A stretch of DNA of 64,000 bases from Acetobacter okinawensis (GCF_002153655.1 NZ_JOPJ01000050.1:62001-126000); one strand, 5' to 3'; shown: positions 16,642 through 25,500, counted from the first letter of the stretch. The notes: generated by a model not told the origin, from the letters alone. Made by a program: numbers and translations.

Positions 16642-17208
16642 ATGAAGATCGGATACGCTCGCGTTTCAACGGTAGATCAGGACGCCGGACTGGAAGCACA
16701 GATACGTGACCTGACAGCAGCAGGATGCGAGAAGATTTTTTCCGAGAAGGTTAGTGGCACGGACAGCAAGCGCCCAGCCCTGCTGGAAGCTCTGGAGTAT
16801 GTACGCCCGGGTGACGTGCTGGTCGTGACCAAGCCCGACCGTTTGGCCCGCTCTACTGCTGATCTTTTGGGGTATGTGCAAACCGCCCAGGCAAAGGAAT
16901 GCGGACTGATCGTTCTCTCCATGAACGGCACAACGCTGGACACGACAAGCCCCACCTCCAAGCTGATGCTGACCATGCTGGCTGCCGTAGCCGAGTTTGA
17001 ACGTGACCTGATGCTTGAACGCCAGCGGGAAGGCATTGCAAAAGCCAAGGCAGAAGGCCGCCCTATGGGTCGCCCCCGCACAGTCCTGTCCAGGACAGAA
17101 AGCATCCGGAAAATGAAGGAAAAGGGCATGTCAGCCACCGCTATTGCAAAGGCTCTAGGCATCGCCAGATCTGGGGTATATCGGGCATTGGAATCTGCAA
17201 AACCATAA
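16642..17208 (+). CDS. Serine recombinase (resolvase/invertase family)
   Basis: The 188-aa protein is a small serine recombinase: MKIGYARVSTVDQD with nucleophile S9, KPDRLARST, FERDLMLERQREGIAKAKAEGR on the long E-helix and a C-terminal Hin-type HTH (SATAIAKALGIARSGVYRAL). I start at 16642, the usual family start; an ATG at 16630 is possible. A resolvase in an element could resolve dimers or invert a segment; no invertible tail-fibre segment is seen, and repeats directly upstream suggest a res site. Confidence 0.93.
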   Translation: MKIGYARVSTVDQDAGLEAQIRDLTAAGCEKIFSEKVSGTDSKRPALLEALEYVRPGDVLVVTKPDRLARSTADLLGYVQTAQAKECGLIVLSMNGTTLDTTSPTSKLMLTMLAAVAEFERDLMLERQREGIAKAKAEGRPMGRPRTVLSRTESIRKMKEKGMSATAIAKALGIARSGVYRALESAKP

Positions 17209-17369
17209 CACCCACTTGTAACAATTCGTGATGTGTCCTTTTTGAACTGTCTCCCTGTGTATCTCTCCGTATCTGTGTGATGCATAATTTTGGAAACATC
17301 CATTGTATATCATTGGTGTTTCATTTTTATTGTTTGAATGACGTAAAATACCCCTGATATAAACGGGGT
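17209..17369. other. Intergenic region with a repeat shared with the integrase leader
   Basis: 161 bp between recombinase and packaging genes. TGTCTCCCTGTGTATCT near 17248 resembles TGTCTCCCTCTGTATCT near 6988 upstream of the integrase, with similar following bases (CTGTGTGA/CTCTGTGA). The AT-rich part at 17300-17360 could hold the promoter for the packaging genes. Confidence 0.35.
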
Positions 17370-17723
17370 ATGAAAAAGATAGGCCCCTACTCGAGACCAG
17401 ATAGTCTCAATAAACTGGACGGAAGGTGCAAAGAAGCGCGGCTTCTTAAAAACGTACGTTCTGCACTGGTCGAACACCTAGGCGGTAACCCCTCAATCAC
17501 ACAGCTTGTTCTGATCGACCGGGCGGCTTGGCTTACGCTGCACATGGGCCTGATGGACAGCCATATGCTCGAAGGTGGTGCACCTGCCGAACGGGACTCA
17601 CGGCAGTATCTGGCATGGGCAAACACCCTTACCCGCACCATGCGGTCTCTGGGGCTGGACAAAGCACCTGCCCCAACACGTGGCATGGACGCTCTTCTGG
17701 CTGAACGGAGGGAGCGGACATGA
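17370..17723 (+). CDS. Unknown protein in the small-terminase position
   Basis: A 117-aa basic, helical protein (MKKIGPYSRPDSLNKLDGRC...) whose stop overlaps the large terminase start by 4 bp. Small terminase subunits sit in this position, and KLDGRCKEARLLKNVRSALVEHLGG is compatible with a DNA-contacting helical region, but I cannot see a clear HTH. The assignment rests mainly on context. Confidence 0.55.
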   Translation: MKKIGPYSRPDSLNKLDGRCKEARLLKNVRSALVEHLGGNPSITQLVLIDRAAWLTLHMGLMDSHMLEGGAPAERDSRQYLAWANTLTRTMRSLGLDKAPAPTRGMDALLAERRERT

Positions 17724-19174
17724 GCTTGACCGTTCTGCAGGCCATGCACGACCCTTTCCTTTTTGGGGCAGAGTTCGGCAACCCGACATGGACCGCGTGG
17801 GAAGCCTTCCTTGCTGCCCTTCTTGGCGAGGCAATGACGGATGAGCAGAAAGCCATATGCGCCACCCACACAGGCCGGACTGATTTACCCCTAGAAACAT
17901 TCCGTCGTGCAGCTCTTATCTGTGGTCGCCGGGCCGGGAAAAGCCGTGTTCTGGCCTTGCTGGGTACCTGTCTGGCTACATTGAAGGATTATCGCCCTTT
18001 TCTCTCTGCGGGCGAGGTGGCAACAGTCGGCATCATTGCAGCAGATCGGAAACAGGCCCGTACCATCTTCCGTTATGTACGCGGACTGATTTCCTTGGTT
18101 CCAGAGATGGAAGAGGAAGTCACGCGCGAGACTGACGAAATCATAGAGATGGCAGGCCGCCGTGTGGTGATCGAGATCGGCACCGCCAGCTTCCGTGCCA
18201 CGCGTGGGTACACATACGCAGCCGTCCTTTGCGATGAAATTGCCTTCTGGCGTGACGACAGCAGCGCAAATCCGGATGAGGAAATTCTAAGGGCACTACG
18301 CCCCGGCCTCGCAACCATACCGGGTTCCATGCTGCTTCTGGCCTCCAGTCCCTATGCCCGCCGTGGCGTATTATGGAAGACCTTCAAGCGCTATTATGGG
18401 CAGAAAGGCGCTAATACGCTCGTGTGGAAAGCCGCCACACGGGACATGAACCCCGAATTTGACGAGCAGGAAGAGCGGGACGCCTACGAGGAAGACCCCG
18501 CCGCTGCGGCTGCGGAATACGGGGCTGAGTTCCGTAGCGACATAGCCTCGTTCGTCGCACCCGAAGTGGTGGAAGCCTGCACAGTGCAGGGACGGCATGA
18601 GCTACCTCGTGACAGTCGGGTGCGTTACGTGGCGTTTGTTGATCCTTCTGGCGGGTCATCCGACAGCATGACATTAGCCATTGCTCACCATGAAAACGAC
18701 TGTGCCGTTCTGGATCTGGTGCGTGAACGCAAGGCACCATTCAGTCCAGAAGCCACTGTGTCAGATTTTGCAAGTGTTCTGAAATCTTATGGTTTAAGCA
18801 GCGTCACGGGGGATCGCTACGGCGGTGAATGGCCGCGAGAGCAGTTCCGCAAGCATGGTATCGCCTACAACCTGTCCGACAAACCTCGGTCTGACCTCTA
18901 CCGGGATCTGCTGCCCCTTCTGAATTCAGGAAAAGCAGAGCTTCTCGATATTCCAGTGCTTTCACGCCAGCTTTGCGGACTTGAGAGACGGACCGGACGC
19001 AGCGGTAAGGATAATATCGACCATGCCCCCGGTGGCCATGATGACGTGGCCAACGCGGTTGCGGGGGTTCTCCTCATGCAAAGCGCACGCCGGATGCCAA
19101 AATTCACACCAGCAATGGTTCAAAAAATCGCCGAACAAGGCAAAAGGGAAAGCTTTTCAGTATGGGCAAGATAG
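17720..19174 (+). CDS. terL: Phage terminase large subunit
   Basis: The 484-aa protein has both terminase domains. ATPase: Walker A CGRRAGKS at 69-76 and Walker B AAVLCDEIAF with D172 and E173. RNase H-like nuclease: D308 in FVDPSGG, D365 in TGDRYGGEW and D441/D442 in GGHDDVANAVAG. All metal-binding acids appear present, so it is probably functional in DNA packaging. Its presence without recognisable portal or capsid genes suggests packaging into capsids supplied by another phage, or loss of the other genes. Confidence 0.94.
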   Translation: MSLTVLQAMHDPFLFGAEFGNPTWTAWEAFLAALLGEAMTDEQKAICATHTGRTDLPLETFRRAALICGRRAGKSRVLALLGTCLATLKDYRPFLSAGEVATVGIIAADRKQARTIFRYVRGLISLVPEMEEEVTRETDEIIEMAGRRVVIEIGTASFRATRGYTYAAVLCDEIAFWRDDSSANPDEEILRALRPGLATIPGSMLLLASSPYARRGVLWKTFKRYYGQKGANTLVWKAATRDMNPEFDEQEERDAYEEDPAAAAAEYGAEFRSDIASFVAPEVVEACTVQGRHELPRDSRVRYVAFVDPSGGSSDSMTLAIAHHENDCAVLDLVRERKAPFSPEATVSDFASVLKSYGLSSVTGDRYGGEWPREQFRKHGIAYNLSDKPRSDLYRDLLPLLNSGKAELLDIPVLSRQLCGLERRTGRSGKDNIDHAPGGHDDVANAVAGVLLMQSARRMPKFTPAMVQKIAEQGKRESFSVWAR

Positions 19175-19485
19175 AACAGGCCATTGACCGGGCCATCAAA
19201 CGAGAACGTATCCGGCTGCAAGAAGCCGAAACAGCCCGACAGATGGTCGCCCCTCTGGTCGGAAACATTGCTGGCATGGACAGCGCCATTGAAATTTACA
19301 GCCACGCCCTTAAGCAAAACGGAATTGCGCCGGGATCTGCCAATATTTCCGGAATGCAGGCCATGGTCCGGATGCTGCTCAATACCACTAGCAACTCATC
19401 TTCCGACACTATGAGCATCGCAACCGATGCAACACCCGATGAAGACAGCATTCTGTCTGGCGTCAACGCTCCCCGCAAGCTGTAA
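19162..19485 (+). CDS. Unknown protein after terminase
   Basis: A 107-aa protein (MGKIEQAIDRAIKRERIRLQ...) that overlaps the terminase end by 13 bp. The first 30 residues are a charged helix and the C-terminus is Ser/Thr-rich and likely disordered. No family recognised. Confidence 0.6.
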   Translation: MGKIEQAIDRAIKRERIRLQEAETARQMVAPLVGNIAGMDSAIEIYSHALKQNGIAPGSANISGMQAMVRMLLNTTSNSSSDTMSIATDATPDEDSILSGVNAPRKL

Positions 19486-19497
19486 GGTTCTAATGAA

Positions 19498-20232
19498 ATG
19501 ACACCACTATCCGAAAATACTCTTCGGCAGGAACTGGACGCCGCAATTAAAAAACGTAATGCACTGAGGGCTGAGTTTTTTGGAATTCAGGCCGCACAGG
19601 AAAAAATTGCTTCGTGTATTTCAGAGTTACGAAAAAATCTTCGTAGTGCAGAAGCTGCATTTGAAGAGGCAAAACAGGAAAGTGTTTCCAACCTGGTGCA
19701 TGAAGCCATGGGAGAAGCACAAACTGACCAACCTTCCATGCGGCAGCTTCGTGCCAATATGGCATCAGTGGAAGATGAGCTTGAAGCGGCATTGGAAGCT
19801 CAGAAAGAATTGGCGGACCGGCGGAAGCAAATTGATAGCCGCCTAGGGCTGGCTACAATGGCTACACGCCGTGCATTTGATGACGTCATTAAAAACAGCC
19901 CAGAGGTCAACCATCTCATCGAAGAAGCAAAAGCACTCGAAGAGCAGATTATCGAGCGCATCAGCCAGATTACCTACCTCGTTGGGTGTGGCCATTTACC
20001 CCATGGGATTTATGAAACACTTGCCTTGCAGCCAGCCAATCTTGGCAAGGGGCTGGCGACGACACCACAAACCGCATGGGCGATCCTATCCGAGAAAGCT
20101 GGAAAGAGCATTTCTCCTGCATGGCAGGCTGCTGTGGCTGGGTTGGATAAGGATGCATCATTCCCGTTGCCAGGGGATGACGTAAGCCCCCCTAAAAAGG
20201 GCCCACTCCGCAAGCTGATGGGAGGGGCATGA
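19498..20232 (+). CDS. Coiled-coil unknown protein
   Basis: The 244-aa protein is mostly predicted coiled coil over residues 5-165 (repeated Glu/Ala/Lys/Gln heptads), followed by a compact C-terminal part (YLVGCGHLPHGIYETLALQP...) and a short basic tail. It could be structural or scaffold-like, but that is only inferred from the coiled coil and position in the packaging/tail block. Confidence 0.65.
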   Translation: MTPLSENTLRQELDAAIKKRNALRAEFFGIQAAQEKIASCISELRKNLRSAEAAFEEAKQESVSNLVHEAMGEAQTDQPSMRQLRANMASVEDELEAALEAQKELADRRKQIDSRLGLATMATRRAFDDVIKNSPEVNHLIEEAKALEEQIIERISQITYLVGCGHLPHGIYETLALQPANLGKGLATTPQTAWAILSEKAGKSISPAWQAAVAGLDKDASFPLPGDDVSPPKKGPLRKLMGGA

Positions 20233-20233
20233 G

Positions 20234-20764
20234 ATGAAGAAGTCCCAAGTCGAACGGCTGACCGGATTCCTCCAGGAGCGCTTGCCTCCCGATGCATGGG
20301 GAGAGGTAGCCGACATGCTTGATGAGCTACAAGCGCGTTATGATAATGCGGGGCCGGATGACACCGAAGTTGCCATGCGCACCGTGGATCTGATCGATTT
20401 CCTCAACAGCCGCCTCCCCCTTGATGAAATGGAGCGCGTCCGAAAAATCATTTTTGGAACAGATGACCAAGGCAACCCGCTTGCTGCGGATGCAGCACTC
20501 CGCGTTCGGTGCGGCTTACGCGCTGACAACTACGCTCGCCAGAGAGTTGCCTGGGCAACGGGTGTGGACACCATGGCATGTGACAGTGCGGCCGATGCTT
20601 ACCGGCTGGGCTTAACAGCTCTTGGCCACGATGCCTCCCATATTGCTGATGATGCGGCTCGATCTGTTTTTGAGGGCTTCATGAGCCAGAGACGTGCTCA
20701 ATCCTCTTCCGCTGCAGACATGGTGACACGCTTCGGTGTCACGACTCCCCGGAAATTGGGATGA
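20234..20764 (+). CDS. Unknown protein, helical
   Basis: A 176-aa acidic protein (MKKSQVERLTGFLQERLPPD...), all-helical by eye, with two similar segments beginning LTGFLQERLPPDAW and LIDFLNSRLPLDEM (about residues 9 and 52), suggesting an internal duplication. It begins one base after the previous stop. Family not recognised. Confidence 0.65.
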   Translation: MKKSQVERLTGFLQERLPPDAWGEVADMLDELQARYDNAGPDDTEVAMRTVDLIDFLNSRLPLDEMERVRKIIFGTDDQGNPLAADAALRVRCGLRADNYARQRVAWATGVDTMACDSAADAYRLGLTALGHDASHIADDAARSVFEGFMSQRRAQSSSAADMVTRFGVTTPRKLG

Positions 20765-20946
20765 AAAAAATGCGTCATCATCAATCGTTCAGGAATTCCA
20801 GACACGTAGGCGCTCCAGCGTCGAAAAAAGGCTTCCAAAAATGGCGGAAGCAGAAGCCCACACCAGCACGAATCGCCCGGTTTGAGGCCTTGAGAGCTCG
20901 AGTCATGGGAAACACTCTATCTCCAAAGGAGATAAAAAATGTCTGA
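20761..20946 (+). CDS. Small highly basic protein
   Basis: A 61-aa protein rich in Lys, Arg and His (MKKMRHHQSFRNSRHVGAPA...), overlapping both neighbours. Its charge suggests nucleic-acid binding, but no family is recognisable. Confidence 0.55.
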   Translation: MKKMRHHQSFRNSRHVGAPASKKGFQKWRKQKPTPARIARFEALRARVMGNTLSPKEIKNV

Positions 20947-21925
20947 AACCATTGCTACAGGCCATCGTTCAGAGAGACGCCTCCACCAGCGCAAACTTGA
21001 TGTGAAGTTTGACCTTGTGACTGGAGGGTTTGGGCCCGATGGCAAGGATAACCTGATGCTGTCAGGGTACCGGGTGCGCGCTCATATCACGAATGCAGGC
21101 ATGGCCGCTGGGTCGTCTCTTTCTCTGCGTATCGAGGGGATGACATTAAGCAAAATGAACCGAATGTCTGTCATCCGCGCGCGGATGACATGGCAAAATG
21201 CTAACAAAATTACTCTGCTTGCTGGAGACGATACATCTCCTAAGTCAGTGATCTTTTCCGGATACGTTACCGCTGCGTTCGTGGATTTTACTGGCGCACC
21301 AAATGTGGCCTTTCAAGTCGAAGCCAATAACCTGTGTCTATCAGCCGTTACGGCTATGCAGCCCATATCATTCAATGGCCCTGCGGCATTTCAAACTATT
21401 GCCTCCGCCATTTGTAACGCGATGGGATGGACGCTCCTAAACCACGGCGTCAAAGCCGTCTTCCCACGTTACTACGGTTACGGAGACCCAAGAAGCGCCT
21501 TAGAGCGTCTTTGCATGTCGGTAAAGGCGGTTTTCCATTTGGATGAAGATCAGAAGACTCTTCATATTTGGCCGCATGATTACGCTTATAAAGCCGATGA
21601 TGAAGGGGTTGATATGCCCTATATCAGCGCAAAAAGCGGTCTTATCGGCTACCCGGCCTACAGTGACGCGGGCGTCCTGTTCGAGTGCCTGTTCAACCCA
21701 AAAATTCGATACAACTCTCCTCTTCGCCTTAAGAGCGATTACGCCCCGGCTGGGTGGGTTAATAACCAGAATGGGCAGGTGCCAGCCCAGACATCCCCGG
21801 CCAATGGTATCTGGTTGCCATACATCATCGAACACAATCTGGAATCAGAAGTGCCGGACGGCCAGTGGACAACCTTTGTAGGAGCAACGCGCGGGGACAA
21901 CCCAACAAACCTCAAATTTGGGTAA
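20939..21925 (+). CDS. Phage baseplate hub-like protein
   Basis: The 328-aa protein resembles baseplate hub proteins of contractile-tailed phages: an N-terminal beta-rich domain (KFDLVTGGFG, LSLRIEGMTLSKMNRMSVI), a repeat of that fold after VIFSGYVTAAFVDFTGAPNVAFQVEAN, then a middle part with FQTIASAICNAMGWTLLNHGV and SALERLCMSVKAVFHLDEDQKTLHIWP. The start has a strong AAGGAGAT site. It is the last gene before the right attachment repeat. The last 24 codons recur, broken, outside the left end. It is unusual to find a hub gene without tape-measure, sheath or tube genes. Confidence 0.7.
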   Translation: MSETIATGHRSERRLHQRKLDVKFDLVTGGFGPDGKDNLMLSGYRVRAHITNAGMAAGSSLSLRIEGMTLSKMNRMSVIRARMTWQNANKITLLAGDDTSPKSVIFSGYVTAAFVDFTGAPNVAFQVEANNLCLSAVTAMQPISFNGPAAFQTIASAICNAMGWTLLNHGVKAVFPRYYGYGDPRSALERLCMSVKAVFHLDEDQKTLHIWPHDYAYKADDEGVDMPYISAKSGLIGYPAYSDAGVLFECLFNPKIRYNSPLRLKSDYAPAGWVNNQNGQVPAQTSPANGIWLPYIIEHNLESEVPDGQWTTFVGATRGDNPTNLKFG

Positions 21926-22027
21926 TCACAGACTAAATAAGCGCTATCGTAAGGGGGGTTTTAAGAGGGGTACGGCTTCCAAGCTCTCACAAAAACATTT
22001 ATTTTTCAGAGGCTTAGGAAGAAGAAC

Positions 22028-22041
<14 letters not shown>
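21854..22041. repeat. Right attachment region (attR) with extended direct repeat
   Basis: Right copy of the attachment repeat. Bases 21965-22041 match 6833-6909 at 75 of 77 positions and run into the 3' end of the intact tRNA-Ala. A weaker match continues leftwards into the coding end of the hub-like gene. Confidence 0.85.
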
Positions 22042-22103
<62 letters not shown>

Positions 22104-22201
22104 ACTGTTCTGTCACACACTTGCACGTGCTGTTTGCAACAGCTGCGCTGTGTGTGTGGAGCCTCTTACAACCTCCTCAAAACGCTGACAACCCCTAATT
22201 T

Positions 22202-22816
22202 TCAATCTTGCAGCACTTTCAGCTCTCTCAAGGCTGCAATAAGGGGGAGAAGCGGCAAACCCTGAATGGCAAAGGCATCGCCTTCCATGGCTGCAAACAA
22301 TTGTATGCCCGGACCTTCCAGCCGGTAAGACCCGACTGAGCCAAGACAGGCTGCCCCTTCCAGACTTAAATAGTGCTCCACAAACTCAGGAGAGAACATG
22401 CGCATGGTCAGTCTGGGCCTGCTCACATGGCGCCAGAGTATCTGCCCGTTAAAACACAGGACCACAGCGGTATGCAGGCTATGCGTTTTACCCCTGAGCT
22501 GGAGCAGTTGCTGGCGTGCTCCCTCCAGCCCCTCCGGTTTGTCGTACCATACCCCTTCGCAACTGAGCATCTGGTCTGCCCCGATTACAATTGTATCCGG
22601 CTTTTGAACCGACTGTGCTTTTGTCTCTGCAAGACGGAGGGCTACGGTATCGGCTGACCAGTTCTGCTGCTGGCCCATCTGCTTGAGAGAGGTCTCATCC
22701 ACCGAGGAGGCTTCAACATCAAAGACCAGTCCCGCATTTTCCAGAATGCGCCGTCTGGCAGCAGAACCACTGGCCAAAAGCAGTTTGTCTGCTCTGTTCT
22801 GTATTAGAGTCGGCAT
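22202..22816 (-). CDS. maf: Maf-family nucleotide pyrophosphatase
   Basis: The 204-aa protein has the Maf signature LLLASGSAARRRILENAGLVFDV at its start, KAQSV and VIGADQMLSCEGVWYDKPE with the catalytic Asp, and the conserved end YRLEGPGIQLFAAMEGDAFAIQGLPLLPLI. Maf proteins hydrolyse non-canonical or pyrimidine nucleoside triphosphates and were first linked to septum formation. I use the ATG at 22816; a GTG six codons upstream would extend it into the repeat-rich intergenic region. It is divergent from hemE. Confidence 0.93.
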   Translation of the reverse strand: MPTLIQNRADKLLLASGSAARRRILENAGLVFDVEASSVDETSLKQMGQQQNWSADTVALRLAETKAQSVQKPDTIVIGADQMLSCEGVWYDKPEGLEGARQQLLQLRGKTHSLHTAVVLCFNGQILWRHVSRPRLTMRMFSPEFVEHYLSLEGAACLGSVGSYRLEGPGIQLFAAMEGDAFAIQGLPLLPLIAALRELKVLQD

Positions 22817-23202
22817 TAGTACTAAATCGGTCACGGAAGCGAGTCTCTTTCAGGTACTGGTTAAAAATGGGGCTGTGAGTACTATCCTGAGTACCGGGGT
22901 ACATGTGGATTGTACGGAGTTCAGAACATGGCCGTACCGAGTACCGGGCACAACATGCAACTTCCGTGAACCGGTGAGTTGTACACAGGGGTCTTGGAAT
23001 GTTTTCTGGATAACCTCAAAAACCCTTTATTTTGCAAGGGTCTTGAAACTGTACACACTGTGGGAAACATGGGGTACATTTTTGGAATGCCGGGTACCCC
23101 GTTATCAACAGTACCCTCATATCTCATCAAACCTTTTTCTTTCTTTTTTTATAGGAAGAGGGGCGTGGACAGCGCGGACAAAGACGTGCAGGACTTCTGC
23201 TC
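22817..23202. other. Candidate chromosomal replication origin (oriC)
   Basis: This gene-free region lies between maf and hemE, the place of the origin in Caulobacter and many alphaproteobacteria. It holds 13 GTAC tetramers between 22819 and 23114, often as GAGTACC or GGGGTAC, where about one would be expected by chance. DnaA-box-like sequences are TTATCAACA at 23102-23110 and TTATCCAGA on the minus strand at 23005-23013, each one base from TTATCCACA, plus weaker ones. A pyrimidine/AT-rich stretch at 23125-23155 could unwind. The mnmE-mnmG-rsmG-parAB-parS cluster is 5 kb away. Confidence 0.6.
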
Positions 23203-24282
23203 ATGACAACGCAAACACATATTCCCCCCGCCAAACGTCTGCTCAGAACTCTGAACGGAGAGGCACTATGGCCCCCCCCGATGTGGTTGATGAGACAGGC
23301 TGGCAGGTTTTTGCCTGAATTCCGCGCCATGCGGGCACAGGCAGATTTTTTGACCCGTTGCATGACCCCGGACATTGCAACCGAGTTGACCTTACAGCCT
23401 ATCCGCCGCTTTGGCATGGATGGGGCAATCCTGTTCTCTGATATTCTGATCCTGCCTTGGGCTATGGGTCAGTCTTTGGAGTTTGTGGAAGGTACTGGCC
23501 CTGTTCTGGGTGCCATTCGCTCCGAACAGGACCTGAAAGCCCTTGATCCTGCAAGGATCGCCGAAGCAACAGCCCCTGTGCTTGAAACCCTTACGCGCCT
23601 GCGCAAGGCTGTAGATGGGCCACAGAGCATTGGTGCGGCCAAGCCGGGGGCAACCACGTTGCTCGGCTTTACCGGAGCTCCCTTTACCGTGGCCTGTTAC
23701 ATGGTGGAAGGTCGTGGGTCGCGTGAGTTTTCCATAACGCGGAACATGGCTTTTTCTGAACCAGCTCTTTTTGACAGGCTTATGGCCCTGCTGACCGAGA
23801 CAACGGCAACCTATCTGTGCGCCCAGATCGAAGCTGGGGCTGAAGCCGTTATGCTGTTTGATTCATGGGCCGGGCTTTTGCCTCCTTCAGAGTTCCGTCG
23901 TCTTGTCATCCAGCCCAGCCGGCAGATTGTGCAGACAATCAAAGCCCGTTATCCGCATGTGCGGGTTGTAGGCTTCCCCCGTCTGGCCGGGGTGATGGCT
24001 GCGGAATATGCGCGTGATACGGGGGTTGATGTTCTTGCCCTGGATACTGGGGCAGACATGGCTGCCGTGCGCAATATGGTGCCGCAGACACTGGGCCTGC
24101 AGGGGAATCTGGACCCGGTAGCCGTTCTGGCAGGGGGTGAGGCTATGCGGCGTGAAGCCCTGCATGTGCGTGAAGCGGGCCGTGGCCGTGCACATGTGTT
24201 TAACCTTGGGCATGGTGTTCTGCCGCAGACGCCTGTTGAACATGTGGCTGACCTTGTGCGGACCGTGCGGGAAACAGCCTGA
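23203..24282 (+). CDS. hemE: Uroporphyrinogen decarboxylase
   Basis: The 359-aa enzyme converts uroporphyrinogen III to coproporphyrinogen III in heme synthesis. Visible signatures are PPPMWLMRQAGRFLPEFR (about 24-41, MRQAGR at 30-35), AILFSDILILPWAMG with the catalytic Asp, FTGAPFTVACYMVEGRGSREF and FNLGHGVLPQTPVEHV near the end. Length is normal. Its stop overlaps the next gene's start, suggesting an operon with the HAD phosphatase and hemJ. Confidence 0.97.
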   Translation: MTTQTHIPPAKRLLRTLNGEALWPPPMWLMRQAGRFLPEFRAMRAQADFLTRCMTPDIATELTLQPIRRFGMDGAILFSDILILPWAMGQSLEFVEGTGPVLGAIRSEQDLKALDPARIAEATAPVLETLTRLRKAVDGPQSIGAAKPGATTLLGFTGAPFTVACYMVEGRGSREFSITRNMAFSEPALFDRLMALLTETTATYLCAQIEAGAEAVMLFDSWAGLLPPSEFRRLVIQPSRQIVQTIKARYPHVRVVGFPRLAGVMAAEYARDTGVDVLALDTGADMAAVRNMVPQTLGLQGNLDPVAVLAGGEAMRREALHVREAGRGRAHVFNLGHGVLPQTPVEHVADLVRTVRETA

Positions 24283-24974
24283 TGACCCAAGCCCTCTCAC
24301 AGGTTTTTCGCGGACCACTCAAGCTGGTCATTTTTGACTGTGATGGTGTGCTGGTTGATAGCGAGGAAACCTGTTGCCGCCTGTGTGCACAGGCGGCGCG
24401 GGAGGCTGGGTGGAACGTACCGGACCATCTGGCTGTAAACACGTTTTCTGGCATGTCTTTGGCGACCATCCAGCCCATGATTGAGCAGAACGCGGGCAAA
24501 ATACTTGGCCCGCAGTGGGAGCCGGCAATGCAGCAACGCTTTGTCGCTGCTATGAAAGAGGGGGTCGAACCTGTTGCAGGTGTGCATGCCATGCTCGATT
24601 GTGTGCAAAAGCTTGGTATTCCCGTAAGGGTTGCATCCAATTCCTCCTGCGAGGAAATGGATGTAAAATTTGAAAAAACCAGTCTTTCTCCTTATTTTGA
24701 CGGGCGTATCCATTCTGCGCGGGATATGGGGGTGCCTAAGCCCCGCCCCGATGTGTACCTTAAAGCCGCAGAGGCTGAGGGCGTTCTTCCCTGCGAATGT
24801 GTGGTGCTTGAAGACAGTGATCCCGGAGCAAGAGCTGCTGTTGAGGCCGGGATGGCCTGCGTTATGCTCCGCGCAGCGGACAAGCCAATACCTGATTGGA
24901 AAGGTATAGAAAAAATCAATAACCTTTCTGAATTTTCAGATATTGTTTCCAAACTGGTCAAGGTCACACCCTAA
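24282..24974 (+). CDS. HAD-family phosphatase, phosphoglycolate-phosphatase-like
   Basis: The 230-aa protein has the HAD motifs: FDCDGVLVDSEE with nucleophile D19 and D21, VASNSSCEEM (motif II), KPRPDVYLKAAE (motif III Lys) and VVLEDSDPGARAAVEAG (motif IV). It should dephosphorylate a small sugar or nucleotide-like substrate in the cytoplasm; the substrate is not predictable from sequence. Its ends overlap hemE and hemJ, so the three genes are likely co-expressed. Confidence 0.88.
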   Translation: MTQALSQVFRGPLKLVIFDCDGVLVDSEETCCRLCAQAAREAGWNVPDHLAVNTFSGMSLATIQPMIEQNAGKILGPQWEPAMQQRFVAAMKEGVEPVAGVHAMLDCVQKLGIPVRVASNSSCEEMDVKFEKTSLSPYFDGRIHSARDMGVPKPRPDVYLKAAEAEGVLPCECVVLEDSDPGARAAVEAGMACVMLRAADKPIPDWKGIEKINNLSEFSDIVSKLVKVTP

Positions 24975-25426
24975 TGGTTTTTGACGTGCTGCTTCCGTGG
25001 GTCCGGTGGTTTGTTGCTTTTCACATCATGTCTGTCATGGCGTGGATGGCGGGGCTGTTTTATTTGCCAAGGCTCTTTGTTTATCACTGTCAGGTTACGG
25101 TGGGCTCGGCGGAAAGCGCACGATTTAAAATTATGGAACGTCGGCTGATCAAGGCAATTATGGTGCCTGCCATGTGTTCCAGCCTGCTGTTTGGGACTTT
25201 GCTGGTTTTAACACCAGGTTCGGTCGACTGGGGCGCTGGCTGGTGGCACCTTAAATTGCTGTCGGTTGTGCTTATGTTTGCGTTTCAGGGGTTTTGTGGC
25301 CGGTGGTACAGAGGGTTTGCACAGGATAATAACCAGCATTCCGAAAAATTTTATAGAATAGCCAATGAAGTGCCGACTGTTCTGATGATGGTTATTGTGA
25401 TTATGGTTGTCGTCAGGCCATTTTAA
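24974..25426 (+). CDS. hemJ: Protoporphyrinogen IX oxidase HemJ
   Basis: The 150-aa membrane protein has about four hydrophobic helices and the HemJ signature FHIMSVMAWMAGLFYLPRLFVYH near residues 16-38, where His17 is the likely heme ligand, and a later ...WHLKLLSVVLM. HemJ converts protoporphyrinogen IX to protoporphyrin IX in many alphaproteobacteria. Being in line with hemE supports this. Confidence 0.93.
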   Translation: MVFDVLLPWVRWFVAFHIMSVMAWMAGLFYLPRLFVYHCQVTVGSAESARFKIMERRLIKAIMVPAMCSSLLFGTLLVLTPGSVDWGAGWWHLKLLSVVLMFAFQGFCGRWYRGFAQDNNQHSEKFYRIANEVPTVLMMVIVIMVVVRPF

Positions 25427-25461
25427 AAAAAGTATGAATACAATTAAGAGTTTTTATTTTT

Positions 25462-25500
25462 GTGTCACAGATCAGTAATAATTTCTCAGGTCTGTGGCAC
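25462..25500 (+). terminator. Hairpin after hemJ
   Basis: GTGTCACAGA at 25462-25471 pairs with TCTGTGGCAC at 25491-25500 (one G-U pair) across a 19-nt loop. It may end the hemE-HAD-hemJ transcript, though the T-tract is poor. Confidence 0.4.
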
